A DNA stretch of 64,000 bases from Dyadobacter linearis (GCF_907165045.1 NZ_CAJRAU010000003.1:806001-870000); one strand, 5' to 3'. Shown: positions 51,942-62,024, numbered from the stretch's first letter. Numbers and translations: made by a program. The notes: generated by a model not told the origin, from the letters alone.

Positions 51942-52445
51942 ATGAAAAAAAACCGTTTTGTAGGGCGTTGGGCGACATTTTTTTTGATTGCGACTCTATT
52001 TTCCGCAACCGTAATATCATGTAAAGAGAATAGTGAAGATCTGGTTAAACCTAAAACAATAGCTGACGTAATTCTTGAAAACGGTCAGTTCAGTATATTG
52101 AAAGATATTATGGTACGCGCGAGAATGACCGACGCGCTGCGAACTGATAACATTACCCTGTTCGCTCCTGACAACAATGCTTTCGGCAGAGCGAATATTT
52201 TCAGTTCTTCCGTGATCCCCGACGATTCAGTGAAGTATTTCCTTCAAAACCATATTATCAAAAACAGAACAGAAGCCGCTGAACTGAAACTTGGAAACCA
52301 TCCTGCGCTCAACAAGGCAAATCTTGTCGTTACAAAAACAGACAGCATTGTAGCAGTGAATAAATCGGATGTAGTGATCCCAAATGTAAATGCGGACAAT
52401 GGTGTGATCCACGTGATCGACAGTGTGCTGGTTATTATCAAATAA
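51942..52445 (+). CDS. Fasciclin-domain lipoprotein
   Basis: The ATG at 51942 gives MKKNRFVGRWATFFLIATLF with lipobox SATVISC (Cys at 27) and 167 residues; the longer open frame upstream is antisense to the DUF1080 gene. A single FAS1 domain: NITLFAPDNNAFGRAN (H1-like) near 70-85, then VKYFLQNHIIKNR and NADNGVIHVIDSVLVI (H2 end). FAS1 domains mediate adhesion or matrix contacts; here it is lipid-anchored in the envelope. Single gene with its own terminator. Confidence 0.9.
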   Translation: MKKNRFVGRWATFFLIATLFSATVISCKENSEDLVKPKTIADVILENGQFSILKDIMVRARMTDALRTDNITLFAPDNNAFGRANIFSSSVIPDDSVKYFLQNHIIKNRTEAAELKLGNHPALNKANLVVTKTDSIVAVNKSDVVIPNVNADNGVIHVIDSVLVIIK

Positions 52446-52461
52446 TTGACAATATGTGCAC

Positions 52462-52497
52462 AAAAAAGCCCGGCAAATTAGTTTACCGGGCTTTTTT
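52462..52497. terminator. Bidirectional terminator between the fasciclin gene and ndk
   Basis: AAAAAAGCCCGG pairs with CCGGGCTTTTTT (12 bp, 12-base loop), with A/T runs within both arms. It separates convergent genes. Confidence 0.9.
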
Positions 52498-52510
52498 GTG
52501 GTCTTATGTT

Positions 52511-52930
52511 TTAATACTGCTCGGTATGGGCAAAGAAGAAATTTCCTTCGATCCCTGCATTTTCGTCAGAATCTGAACCGTGGATCGCATTCGCTTCCAC
52601 TGATTTGGCGAACAGTTTCCTGATCGTACCCTCATCTGCATTAGCCGGGTTGGTAGCGCCGATCAAAGTACGGAAATCTGCTACGGCATTTTCCTTTTCA
52701 AGGATCATCGGAACGATAGCGCCTGACGACATGTAGTTGCAGAGATCATTATAAAACGGACGTTCTGCGTGTACCGCATAAAACTCGCCCGCGCGCGCTG
52801 CGGTAAGATGCGTTTTTTTCAAGGCTACAATACGAAATCCCGCCTCCTCAATCATTTTGATAATTGCTCCCGAGTGACCGTCCTTTACGGCATCCGGCTT
52901 AATCATTGTGAATGTTCTATTCGTTGGCAT
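52511..52930 (-). CDS. ndk: Nucleoside diphosphate kinase
   Basis: Balances nucleoside triphosphate pools via a phospho-histidine. 139 residues, standard: [14 protein letters not shown] at 5-18, the active His117 in [15 protein letters not shown], and [20 protein letters not shown] at 57-76. Single gene with a -7-like box upstream. Confidence 0.97.
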   Translation of the reverse strand: MPTNRTFTMIKPDAVKDGHSGAIIKMIEEAGFRIVALKKTHLTAARAGEFYAVHAERPFYNDLCNYMSSGAIVPMILEKENAVADFRTLIGATNPANADEGTIRKLFAKSVEANAIHGSDSDENAGIEGNFFFAHTEQY

Positions 52931-52955
52931 ACTTAAAGGCTAAATTAATTTCGTG

Positions 52956-52963
52956 CAAAACTA
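52956..52963 (-). promoter_or_regulatory. -7 promoter box for ndk
   Basis: Minus-strand TAGTTTTG matches TAnnTTTG; transcription would start about 19 bases before the ndk ATG. Confidence 0.5.
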
Positions 52964-53076
52964 CTGTTTTTCAATTTATATCCTTGATAGTTCGGCAACT
53001 ATGCCCGCGAAAGGTTAAAACGCCAAGGATACTTCGCCTTTCGGAGGCAGGATTAAGCAAATACCAACAGTTTTGT

Positions 53077-53084
53077 TAATTTTG
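53077..53084 (+). promoter_or_regulatory. -7 promoter box for the DHH phosphoesterase gene
   Basis: TAATTTTG matches TAnnTTTG, 46 bases before the GTG start. No -33 TTG seen. Confidence 0.45.
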
Positions 53085-53130
53085 TGGGCTTGGAAGGCTC
53101 GTAGAATTCCTCTTTTCGAAACAAATACCT

Positions 53131-54165
53131 GTGAATCAAACCGTTAAAGAGTTAAGCTCTTTTTTATCTCTCCCCCAAAAAATCATCATTACGATGCACC
53201 GTGATCCCGACGCCGACGCTTTGGGATCTTCGCTCGGGTGGGCAAATTATTTGGTAAAAAAAGGCCACGATGTAACTGTAATCAGCCCGACTGACTATAC
53301 CGCGAATCTCAAATGGATGATTGGCCCGGACGGTGTACTTGTTTATGAAAAAGCCACAGAGCAAGCCAAATGCAAGCAAAAGATTCAGGAAGCTACATTA
53401 ATCTGCTGTCTGGATTTTTCTGCATTGTCACGCCTGAAAGATCTTGGTAAAGTGGTCCAGGATGCGCCTGCCCCTAAATTAATGATCGACCATCATCTCG
53501 AACCGGAGCATTTCGCGAAGTGGATGATCTGGGATACCAATGCTGCCGCGACCGCTCAGCTGGTTTATGCATTGATCAAAGAGCTGGAAGCTGATGCGCC
53601 GGTCCGGCAGATTTTCGATATTCCTATGGCCGAATACCTCTACGCGGGTATTATGACTGATACCGGCTCGTTCCGACATGGCAATGTGACGGCTGATGTT
53701 CACCTCGCAGTCGCTGATTTAATGCTCACCGGATTTGATTCAAGCCGGGTTCACAGGCTGATTTACGACAATGCACCCCTTTCCAGGCTTCAATTCCTTG
53801 GATATGTGCTTTCTCAAAAACTGGTGGTGAATGCAAAATACAGAACTGCATATATGGTACTTACCGAGGCCGAGCTGCAAAAATTCAATTCGAGCACAGG
53901 CGAAACGGAAGGTATTGTCAACTACGGTTTGCAGGTTGAAAATGTAGTGATGTCGGCAATGTTCATCGAGCGGAAAGGTGAGATAAAAATCTCGTTCAGA
54001 TCGGTCGGATCGTTTTCTGTGAGAGATTTGGCCAGTGCGCATTTCAACGGTGGCGGACATAAGAATGCGAGCGGAGGAAGATCAGAACAGTCAGTGAATG
54101 AAACGGTTGACTATTTTTTAAGCATTCTTCCCTTATACGAACAAGCCCTTTTAAGCGTTGACTAA
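53131..54165 (+). CDS. DHH/DHHA1 phosphoesterase, NrnA-like oligoribonuclease/pAp phosphatase
   Basis: Manganese enzyme degrading short RNA oligomers and 3'-phosphoadenosine 5'-phosphate. The DHH domain has HRDPDADALGSS at 23-34, a CCLDFS segment near 93 and MIDHHLEPEHF near 117; DHHA1 follows about 200-335 with FNGGGHKNASGG. 344 residues, GTG start. In the same direction as the FKBP gene after 51 bases. Confidence 0.92.
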   Translation: MNQTVKELSSFLSLPQKIIITMHRDPDADALGSSLGWANYLVKKGHDVTVISPTDYTANLKWMIGPDGVLVYEKATEQAKCKQKIQEATLICCLDFSALSRLKDLGKVVQDAPAPKLMIDHHLEPEHFAKWMIWDTNAAATAQLVYALIKELEADAPVRQIFDIPMAEYLYAGIMTDTGSFRHGNVTADVHLAVADLMLTGFDSSRVHRLIYDNAPLSRLQFLGYVLSQKLVVNAKYRTAYMVLTEAELQKFNSSTGETEGIVNYGLQVENVVMSAMFIERKGEIKISFRSVGSFSVRDLASAHFNGGGHKNASGGRSEQSVNETVDYFLSILPLYEQALLSVD

Positions 54166-54216
54166 ACTTACAATTGATATATCAAAATTTACAAGTATCT
54201 CATAATTAACAATCCA

Positions 54217-55122
54217 ATGAATCTTAAAACAATCGGTTATGCGATGGGCATAACTATTCTGGCAGCTTCTTGCAACAAGTACCGGACGCAGGTTACTGAT
54301 AGCGGCCTTAAATATCAAATCTTCGACCACGAAGATGATGCGAGAAAAGCGAAGCTGGGAGATATTATGTCTTTCCATCTGGTTTTGAAAAATGGTACTG
54401 ATTCAACACTTCGGGATACTTACAAAGAAGGCAACCCGGTGAAAATGGTATTGCAGGCTCCTCCTTTCAAAGGAAGTTTTGAAGAAGGTCTTGCGATGCT
54501 GGCAACCGGCGACAGCGCGAAATTCATGATCAATGCAGATACATTGTTTGCGAAAATGATGCAGCCAATGCCTCCAATGATCAAAAAAGGATCGGAAATC
54601 AGTTTTACAGTGAAGGTATTGAGCGTTTTGACTTCTGAGGAATTCCAGAAACAACAATCAGAAGCAGGCTCAAAACAAAAAGGTATTGACGCAAAAGTGA
54701 TCGACAATTTCCTGGCTAAAAATAACCTTGCTGCAAAAGCAAGAAAAACTGCTTCGGGACTTGTATACGTGCCTCAGGTGGAAGGCTCAGGAGCCAGCCC
54801 GGTTTCCGGAGATGCCGTGAAAGTACATTATACAGGTAAATTCCTGGACGGAAAAGAGTTTGACAGTTCTAAAAATCAGGGAAAACCACTTGATCTGCAG
54901 GTAGGTCAGGGAATGGTGATTCCAGGTTGGGAAGAAGGTATTATGTTGATGAAAAAAGGCGAAAAAGGACTTTTGATCATTCCTTCGGGCCTTGCTTACG
55001 GTCCGGAAGCTTACGGCCCGATCCCAGGCAACTCGGTATTGCAATTTGAAATGGAGTTGATCGATTTCTCAAAAGGGCAACCTGCACCAGCAGGCCCTCC
55101 GGTAACACCTCCGGCGAGATAA
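54217..55122 (+). CDS. Lipoprotein FKBP-type peptidyl-prolyl isomerase, two FKBP domains
   Basis: Folding catalyst anchored in the envelope: lipobox ILAASC with Cys at 19. Two FKBP-like domains: a degenerate one at about 40-130 (GSFEEGLAMLATGDSAKFMI) and a complete one at about 200-290 (VKVHYTGKFLDGKEFDSSKN, then VIPGWEEGIMLMKKGEKGLL). 301 residues, proline-rich end. It should work on outer-membrane or periplasmic clients. A strong terminator follows. Confidence 0.93.
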   Translation: MNLKTIGYAMGITILAASCNKYRTQVTDSGLKYQIFDHEDDARKAKLGDIMSFHLVLKNGTDSTLRDTYKEGNPVKMVLQAPPFKGSFEEGLAMLATGDSAKFMINADTLFAKMMQPMPPMIKKGSEISFTVKVLSVLTSEEFQKQQSEAGSKQKGIDAKVIDNFLAKNNLAAKARKTASGLVYVPQVEGSGASPVSGDAVKVHYTGKFLDGKEFDSSKNQGKPLDLQVGQGMVIPGWEEGIMLMKKGEKGLLIIPSGLAYGPEAYGPIPGNSVLQFEMELIDFSKGQPAPAGPPVTPPAR

Positions 55123-55139
55123 TCAGAATGAATATATTG

Positions 55140-55171
55140 AACGGCCACTTCACAAGAGTGGCCGTTTTTTT
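55140..55171 (+). terminator. Terminator after the FKBP gene
   Basis: AACGGCCACT pairs with AGTGGCCGTT around a seven-base loop, followed by a run of T. Confidence 0.9.
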
Positions 55172-55174
55172 GTG

Positions 55175-55206
55175 TAAAATGCGCTGACATTCATTTACGC
55201 ATTTTA
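55175..55206 (+). promoter_or_regulatory. Inverted repeat ending on the rdgB start codon
   Basis: TAAAATGCG and CGCATTTTA form a nine-base-pair stem with a 14-base loop; the last A is the first base of the rdgB ATG. In RNA this would hide the start, or in DNA it could be an operator. It begins just four bases after a terminator T run. Confidence 0.5.
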
Positions 55207-55799
55207 TGAAACTTTGCTTCGCTACCAATAATTTAAACAAGCTCACCGAAATACAGGCGCTGCTCGGCGACCAGTTTGAGCTCGTCACGCTGGCCGACAT
55301 TGGCTGTGATGTCGACATTCCGGAACCTTACGATACCATTTCTGAAAACTCGCGTGGAAAGGCGGCTTATGTATACGAGAATTTCCAAATAGAATGTTTC
55401 GCCGACGATACGGGCTTGGAAGTAACTGCATTAAATGGCGAGCCTGGTGTAAAATCTGCCAGATATGCGGGCGCCCAGCGCAACTCCGACGACAATATCA
55501 ACCTCCTGCTTCAAAAGCTTTCCTCACTTCCCGATAAGAGCGCGCGTTTCGTTACCGTGATTACGCTGGTTTTGAATGGTGAATTTCACCAATTTGAAGG
55601 GATAGTGGAGGGGAAAATCATAGCAGAGAAAAGAGGAACAAATGGTTTTGGTTACGATCCTGTTTTTGTTCCAGATGATTTTGACAGAACATTTGCCGAA
55701 ATGACATTAGAGGAAAAGTCAAAACTGAGTCACCGGGCGCGGGCATTTGCGAAGCTGGTCGACTTTTTGAAGACCAACCCTATTGATTCCCAACTTTAA
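55206..55799 (+). CDS. rdgB: Non-canonical purine NTP pyrophosphatase (RdgB/HAM1)
   Basis: Removes ITP, XTP and dITP from nucleotide pools. Substrate motif ATNNLNKLTEI at 6-16, FADDTGLEVTALNGEPGVKS at 69-88, GFGYDPVFVPD near 150 and LSHRARAF near 178. 197 residues. It is followed after 12 bases by the PPK2 gene, another nucleotide enzyme. Confidence 0.96.
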   Translation: MKLCFATNNLNKLTEIQALLGDQFELVTLADIGCDVDIPEPYDTISENSRGKAAYVYENFQIECFADDTGLEVTALNGEPGVKSARYAGAQRNSDDNINLLLQKLSSLPDKSARFVTVITLVLNGEFHQFEGIVEGKIIAEKRGTNGFGYDPVFVPDDFDRTFAEMTLEEKSKLSHRARAFAKLVDFLKTNPIDSQL

Positions 55800-55811
55800 C
55801 AATTATGCATT

Positions 55812-56693
55812 ATGCAAGAATTCAATCCGGCAGATTATCGTGTCGACGGTTCCAAAAAATTTGATATTAAAAAGGCTAAGACCCGGTTTAAAGACATTTA
55901 CGACAGTAAGGAAGAGTACGAACTAATGCAACAGGAGCAGGCGAAAGAGCTGGACGAACTGCAAAGTATGATGTACGCACACAATCGATACGGGTTGCTG
56001 GTCATATTTCAGGCAATGGACGCGGCGGGAAAGGACGGGACGATCAAACATGTGCTTTCGGGCGTAAATCCGGTGGGCATTAAGATTCATTCCTTCAAGA
56101 GACCTACTGAAACCGAACTAAGCCACGATTTCCTGTGGCGCACCAACCAGGTACTTCCTCAGCGCGGCACAATCACAATTTTCAATCGAAGCTATTATGA
56201 AGAAGTACTCATTGTGAAGGTTGAGCCTGATATTTTGACTAAGTCACAAAAGCTGCCTCTTGAACTGACAGAAGATCTTGATAAAGTTTGGAAACACCGG
56301 TATTCTGACATTCGTCATCTTGAAAAATACCTTTACCGAAATGGTATCCGGGTAATCAAATTCTTCCTGAATGTATCAAAGGAAGAGCAGGCTGAGCGAT
56401 TGATCGAGCGAATTGAGGACCCGTCAAAGAACTGGAAATTTGATGAGCAGGATGTGGAAGTCCGCGCGAAATGGGATGAATATATGGACGCTTATAATGA
56501 TTGTATTAATGAAACAGCGTCTGAGAAAGCGCCCTGGTATGTAGTGCCGGCTGACGATAAAAAGAATATGCGGCTTTGCGTGTCGAAGATTATTGCAGCT
56601 GAACTTAAAGATATGAAAATGGCGTATCCCTCTCCCGAAAACGGACAGGTACTCGATCATTTTATTGATGTAATCAAAAAGCAGAACGGATAG
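55812..56693 (+). CDS. Polyphosphate:nucleotide phosphotransferase, PPK2 family
   Basis: Uses polyphosphate to phosphorylate AMP/ADP or similar nucleotides. PPK2 signatures: Walker A-like FQAMDAAGKDGTIKH at 66-80, HDFLWRTNQVLPQRG, and Walker B FNRSYYEEVL near 124. At 293 residues it is a single-domain enzyme; subclass (mono- or diphosphate acceptor) is not certain but length and sequence lean to class III. It shares an operon with rdgB. Confidence 0.92.
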   Translation: MQEFNPADYRVDGSKKFDIKKAKTRFKDIYDSKEEYELMQQEQAKELDELQSMMYAHNRYGLLVIFQAMDAAGKDGTIKHVLSGVNPVGIKIHSFKRPTETELSHDFLWRTNQVLPQRGTITIFNRSYYEEVLIVKVEPDILTKSQKLPLELTEDLDKVWKHRYSDIRHLEKYLYRNGIRVIKFFLNVSKEEQAERLIERIEDPSKNWKFDEQDVEVRAKWDEYMDAYNDCINETASEKAPWYVVPADDKKNMRLCVSKIIAAELKDMKMAYPSPENGQVLDHFIDVIKKQNG

Positions 56694-56719
56694 GAAAATC
56701 TTGAATTTGACTCATAAAA

Positions 56720-56746
56720 AAGCGGCCGATAAAATATCGGCCGCTT
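56720..56746 (-). terminator. Terminator for the coiled-coil protein gene
   Basis: AGCGGCCGAT and ATCGGCCGCT pair around a five-base loop. The T run lies on the minus strand, so it mainly ends the gene to the right. Confidence 0.85.
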
Positions 56747-56777
56747 CCATAGCTATGCATGGTGTGAAGTTGTATTC

Positions 56778-57728
56778 TTATTTGATAGTGAAATTTCCAC
56801 CACCTATTTTGTAACCCTCAGCGTATAACTCAACGTTATATTTTCCTGGACGGAACTGAGAAGCGTTGTCATAAAGCAATTCAACTTTCTGGTTGTTGTT
56901 TTGGTATGCTACCGATTCACGTGCTGTGAATTTCGACGGCGCTCCGTCAACTTCAAACTCTCCTGAGCCAGTCGCATCGTCTGCGATAACAGCTCCCTGA
57001 GGATCCAGAACTCTTACATAAATGTCTTTTGATTCCTGAGCAGTAAGCTCGTTTTCAGGCAGGTTGAAAACCAGTTTCAACTTATCAACTTTTTTGCCTT
57101 TGTATTCTTCTTTGTCTTTCACCTTACCTCTTGAATTCACAGTAAGGATTTTCAGGTTCTGAGCTCTCAATGCGGCAGCTTTGCTTACTTTATCACTTAG
57201 TTCTCTGTTAGCAGCAGTAAACGTTACCACTGAGTCAGTCAGTTCAGTCTGGCGTTGAACCAGTCTTTCACGTTCGCTGGTCAATGTACCAACGTGAGTG
57301 CTCAAAGAATCGTTAGAAGCTACCAAATGCTCGTTTTCAGCCTTCAACTGAGCGATCATTTCGTCTTTCTCAACCAGGAATTTTTCATATTCCTTGATTT
57401 TGCCCAGGTACTTGTTAGTTTCAACTCTTTTGCTTTTGCTGAAAGCCAATTTATCTGCTTCCAGTTTCTCTTTCATTTTGGTCAGCTCTGTAATATCACC
57501 GCCCAATTTTTCTACTTCTGCAATTTTTGAATCAAGAACTGTGGATATCGAATCCAGTTTAGTTTTGGTCACAGCCAACTCCCGTGCTTTTTCGACTACC
57601 ATTGATTCCTGTTGTGTCAACTCTTGCTTCTGAGTTGTAAACAAGTAGCCAAACATGGCTGTTGCTAGCCCAAGGACAACTACCATCGCCCAAGCTATGC
57701 TTTGCTTATTTTTCTGTTCTTGTTGCAT
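56778..57728 (-). CDS. Inner-membrane-anchored coiled-coil protein, unknown function
   Basis: 316 residues: short cytoplasmic start, one membrane helix at about 11-31 (IAWAMVVVLGLATAMFGYLF), a long coiled coil at about 35-195 rich in E, K and L (IAEVEKLGGDITELTKMKEK), and a beta-rich C-terminal domain (KLKLVFNLPENELTAQESKD, then FRPGKYNVELYAEGYKIGGG). Such a layout suggests a periplasmic rod with a globular head. I recall similar conserved Bacteroidetes proteins without known role. Stand-alone gene. Confidence 0.8.
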   Translation of the reverse strand: MQQEQKNKQSIAWAMVVVLGLATAMFGYLFTTQKQELTQQESMVVEKARELAVTKTKLDSISTVLDSKIAEVEKLGGDITELTKMKEKLEADKLAFSKSKRVETNKYLGKIKEYEKFLVEKDEMIAQLKAENEHLVASNDSLSTHVGTLTSERERLVQRQTELTDSVVTFTAANRELSDKVSKAAALRAQNLKILTVNSRGKVKDKEEYKGKKVDKLKLVFNLPENELTAQESKDIYVRVLDPQGAVIADDATGSGEFEVDGAPSKFTARESVAYQNNNQKVELLYDNASQFRPGKYNVELYAEGYKIGGGNFTIK

Positions 57729-58048
57729 TGAATATTAAATTTATTTGTGATTTAGTTTTCATGTGACAGGTTAAGTCCCGGGTCTACATGGTTTCGCAAG
57801 GTATTCAACCAATTCTATGCCGAATTTGTAAAAACAGATAGATAGTCTACCCGCAAGCAGATTCAGTTTCTAGGAATAATACCAGAAAAAAAGCCTAAAT
57901 GTCTTTATTTAAAGATTTTTTCGAGGAAAATTCTCGACACGAAATAAGTTGGCTAATGCACGTTACAATGCATTGTTGACTAGCAAATTGGGTAATGTTT
58001 ACCCAACTTATGGTGTAAGCGTACAGAGAGAAAGCTGCGAAAAACCCG
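57729..58048. other. Intergenic region with four palindromes
   Basis: 320 AT-rich bases without a credible ORF. It contains TCTTTA-TT-TAAAGA followed by T6 (57902), TCGAG-N7-CTCGA (57921-57937), the perfect palindrome ACAATGCATTGT (57965-57976) and TTGGGTAA-TGT-TTACCCAA (57988-58006). The last one is 42 bases past the lipoprotein gene's stop and could be a weak terminator or an operator. A small RNA is possible but has no direct support. Confidence 0.5.
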
Positions 58049-58642
58049 CTATTGTCCTATTTTTGATGAGATAGTGAAGTGCTTCGGCTCCATGAAGATA
58101 AGCTTTTGATAGCCGGTTACTGAATAGGACGAAATTTGAGGAAGATTGTTCTTGAAAGAACAGGAAAGTTCTATGCTCTTTTCAGACTGATAAATTCTAT
58201 TTTCAGACTTAATAATTGCTTTAACCAATACCGGCGACTTCACTAATGTGTCCGTCACTATTTTGAGATAGCGTACCGGCAGATCAGCATTGTCTTTCAG
58301 CCGATACTCAAATGTAGCCGAATCCTGTCTCGTCACATTGTAGCTCTGCGCATACGAAGGCTTGTTGATATCAGCTTGAAGAAACAGACCAAGCTCCTTC
58401 TCCCAATCAATTCCGGTAGATTGAATGGTTTGCTCCTCTCCGTCCAGCTTAGCCTTTTTGATTACCAGCGGCTTTTTTTCTTTCAGATATACAATCTGAT
58501 TTTCTACAAAGCTCCGCAAATCGTAATAAGCTTTTTCATGCTTTTCGTCTGACTTGCGCTCGTCGCAACTGACAAAAATGAGGCTCGCCAAGATAGCGAA
58601 CATGTAACTGATGAAGGAAATCCTGATAATAGAGCAACGCAT
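58049..58642 (-). CDS. Lipoprotein of unknown function
   Basis: 197 residues with a lipobox SLIFVSC (Cys at 26) after a positively charged n-region (MRCSIIRISFISYMF). The mature part is charged at first, then beta-rich. No family recognised. The start lies four bases after the T run of the gpmI terminator, so expression needs either read-through or a promoter inside that hairpin; a later ATG at 58603 would leave only a very short signal. It follows glycolytic genes without evident relation. Confidence 0.72.
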   Translation of the reverse strand: MRCSIIRISFISYMFAILASLIFVSCDERKSDEKHEKAYYDLRSFVENQIVYLKEKKPLVIKKAKLDGEEQTIQSTGIDWEKELGLFLQADINKPSYAQSYNVTRQDSATFEYRLKDNADLPVRYLKIVTDTLVKSPVLVKAIIKSENRIYQSEKSIELSCSFKNNLPQISSYSVTGYQKLIFMEPKHFTISSKIGQ

Positions 58643-58645
58643 ATT

Positions 58646-58677
58646 TAAAAAAACAGAGAGCTGTTTTGGCTCTCTGT
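58646..58677 (-). terminator. Terminator of the gpmI gene
   Basis: On minus, ACAGAGAGC pairs with GCTCTCTGT around seven bases, followed by seven T. It directly abuts the start of the next minus gene. Confidence 0.85.
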
Positions 58678-58704
58678 GGTCAACAAGATTTGTAGTTGTT
58701 AAGT

Positions 58705-60279
58705 TTAAAGAATGCTGACTCCCGTCATTTCCTCTGGCTTTGGAATGTCCATTAAAGCCAAAATCGTAGGAGCAATATCAGCTAATTTCCCGTCTTTAAG
58801 CGGCAATTGATAAGTATTATCAACTAATATACAAGGTACCAGATTCAATGAGTGGGCAGTATTCGGCGAACCGTCGTCATTCGACATATAATCCGAATTC
58901 CCGTGATCTGCGATAATAATGGAAGAATATCCGTGGTTCAAACCAGTTGTTACCACTGCCTGAACGCATTGATCCACAGTCTCGCAAGCTTTTACAGCTG
59001 CCTCGAAAACGCCGGTATGCCCTACCATGTCGGGATTCGCGAAATTAAGACAAACGAAATCCACATCACCTTTTTCCAACTCGGGAACGATCGCATCACG
59101 AATACCAAAAGCGGACATTTCAGGTTGCAGATCGTAGGTAGCTACTTTCGGAGACGGGCAAAGCAGGCGGCTTTCACCTTCAAAAGGTTTTTCTCTTCCT
59201 CCTGAGAAAAAGAAAGTCACGTGCGGATACTTCTCGGTTTCAGCAATGCGGATCTGCTTTTTGCCTGCGCCTTCCAGTACTTCCCCCAGTGTATTGTTGA
59301 GGTTATCTTTATCAAAAATGACATCTACTCCCTGGTAAGTATCGTCATAATTTGTCATTGTAACATATCTAAGATTCAGCTTGTGCATATTTTGCTCATG
59401 AAAATCCTGCTGTGTCAGAACTTCCGTGATCTCTCTTCCGCGGTCTGTTCGGAAATTGAAACATAGCACTACATCCCCGTCTTCAATCACTGCAATAGGA
59501 TTGCCCAGTGCGTCTGTGGCAATTATCGGCATAATAAATTCATCGGTTACACCTTCTTCGTACGAAGATTGAACAGCCTTCAAAACCTCCATTTCGGGAA
59601 CGTGATTTCCTTCACTGTGAACCATCGCGTCATAGGCCAGCTTCACTCGCTCCCATCTTTTATCACGGTCCATTGCATAATAACGGCCTGTAACGCTTGC
59701 CAGCCTGCCGGTCGTTTTGCTCATGGAGTCTTTCAGATCCGTTAGAAACCCTAATCCGCTTTTCGGATCACAATCTCTTCCGTCTGTAAAAGCATGTACA
59801 AAAACGTTTTCAAGGCCACGGTTTGCAGCAATTGCGCAAAGCCCTTTCAAATGCTCAATATGTGAATGCACCCCACCGTCGGATACCAGACCGATGAAAT
59901 GCAGCTTTTTATTGTTCACTTTTGCATAGTCCAAAGCATCGGTCAATGCTTTTTCCTGGGCCAGAGTACCTTCTGAGACAGCCAGATTAATCTTTACAAG
60001 ATCCTGGTAAACAACTCTACCTGCTCCCAGATTGGTATGACCTACTTCGGAATTCCCCATTTGCCCTTCGGGCAAGCCAACTGCCAGGCCACTTGCCTGC
60101 AATCTGCTATGCGGATATTTTTGAAGAATAGAATCGTAAAACGGAGTATTTGCAGCGACAATGGCTGAACGGTTCTCCTCGCTTGATTTTGCGATTCCCC
60201 AACCGTCCATGATGATGAGAATTACTTTCCTGCTCAATGTGGTTAATATTAAATTGTTATCCAGCGAACCTCGGCTCAC
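58705..60279 (-). CDS. gpmI: 2,3-bisphosphoglycerate-independent phosphoglycerate mutase
   Basis: Interconverts 3- and 2-phosphoglycerate in glycolysis; manganese, alkaline-phosphatase fold. KVILIIMDGWG near the N-terminus, active serine S77 in MGNSEVGHTNLGAG, VSDGGVHSH near 135 and IIADHGNSDYM near 455. The GTG at 60279 overlaps the previous stop (GTGA); a TTG at 60237 (beginning SRKVILIIMDGWG) fits relatives better, giving 510 residues. Follows the FtsB-like and eno genes, so consecutive glycolytic steps share a locus. Confidence 0.95.
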   Translation of the reverse strand: MSRGSLDNNLILTTLSRKVILIIMDGWGIAKSSEENRSAIVAANTPFYDSILQKYPHSRLQASGLAVGLPEGQMGNSEVGHTNLGAGRVVYQDLVKINLAVSEGTLAQEKALTDALDYAKVNNKKLHFIGLVSDGGVHSHIEHLKGLCAIAANRGLENVFVHAFTDGRDCDPKSGLGFLTDLKDSMSKTTGRLASVTGRYYAMDRDKRWERVKLAYDAMVHSEGNHVPEMEVLKAVQSSYEEGVTDEFIMPIIATDALGNPIAVIEDGDVVLCFNFRTDRGREITEVLTQQDFHEQNMHKLNLRYVTMTNYDDTYQGVDVIFDKDNLNNTLGEVLEGAGKKQIRIAETEKYPHVTFFFSGGREKPFEGESRLLCPSPKVATYDLQPEMSAFGIRDAIVPELEKGDVDFVCLNFANPDMVGHTGVFEAAVKACETVDQCVQAVVTTGLNHGYSSIIIADHGNSDYMSNDDGSPNTAHSLNLVPCILVDNTYQLPLKDGKLADIAPTILALMDIPKPEEMTGVSIL

Positions 60280-60608
60280 TCTTCTTTTTTTCTTTCTATC
60301 GGCTGATTGTTTTCGTCAACTATCACGAAAACCTGTTCATTTGGCTTCCGCATGAGAAATTTCTCACGGGCCCATTTTTCAACCATTTTCGGATTCCCGA
60401 AAACCTCGTTTCTTTCTTCAGTGACCTTTGCGATTTTGTCCAACAGCTTCGCTTTCTCGCCTTCCAGCTCCTTCATTTTCATCCGGTTGGAAAAGACGAT
60501 ACGCGCATTGTTGTTATCCAGAAACAATACCCAAATCAGCCACGCGACCAGCGTAGCGACGTAGAAATTTTTCAAGGTTTGGAAAGACCAGAATGAGTTA
60601 CTTTTCAT
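60276..60608 (-). CDS. FtsB/DivIC-like septum formation initiator protein
   Basis: The ATG at 60608 gives 110 residues, in preference to the GTG six bases upstream. One membrane helix at about 13-32 (VATLVAWLIWVLFLDNNNAR), then a short coiled coil (RMKMKELEGEKAKLLDKIAK) and a conserved WAREKFLMRKPNEQVFVI typical of DivIC/FtsB proteins, which bridge FtsL and FtsQ at the division site. Between eno and gpmI; I recall this gene beside eno in other Bacteroidetes. Its stop overlaps the gpmI GTG. Confidence 0.87.
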   Translation of the reverse strand: MKSNSFWSFQTLKNFYVATLVAWLIWVLFLDNNNARIVFSNRMKMKELEGEKAKLLDKIAKVTEERNEVFGNPKMVEKWAREKFLMRKPNEQVFVIVDENNQPIERKKEE

Positions 60609-60625
60609 CAGCACTACCCTAAAAT

Positions 60626-60653
60626 GAGAACCGGAGCGCTAGGCTCCGGTCTC
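60626..60653 (-). terminator. Hairpin between eno and the FtsB-like gene
   Basis: GAG-A-ACCGGAGC pairs with GCTCCGGTCTC with one bulge; on minus it is followed by ATTTTAGGG. With a weak T run it may only partly stop transcription, lowering expression of the FtsB-like gene relative to eno. Confidence 0.6.
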
Positions 60654-60659
60654 GGTTAA

Positions 60660-61949
<1,290 letters not shown>

Positions 61950-62024
61950 TTATTATTGAATATGTTAACGCCTACAAAATAACACAAAAAAATCGTCATC
62001 CATAAACGCCAATTTACTTTTGGC

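Noticed and set aside
61975-61981. TATTTTG (minus) as an eno promoter
   Set aside because: Only one base separates TA and TTTG; such seven-base strings are common in AT-rich gaps, so it was not listed as a feature.
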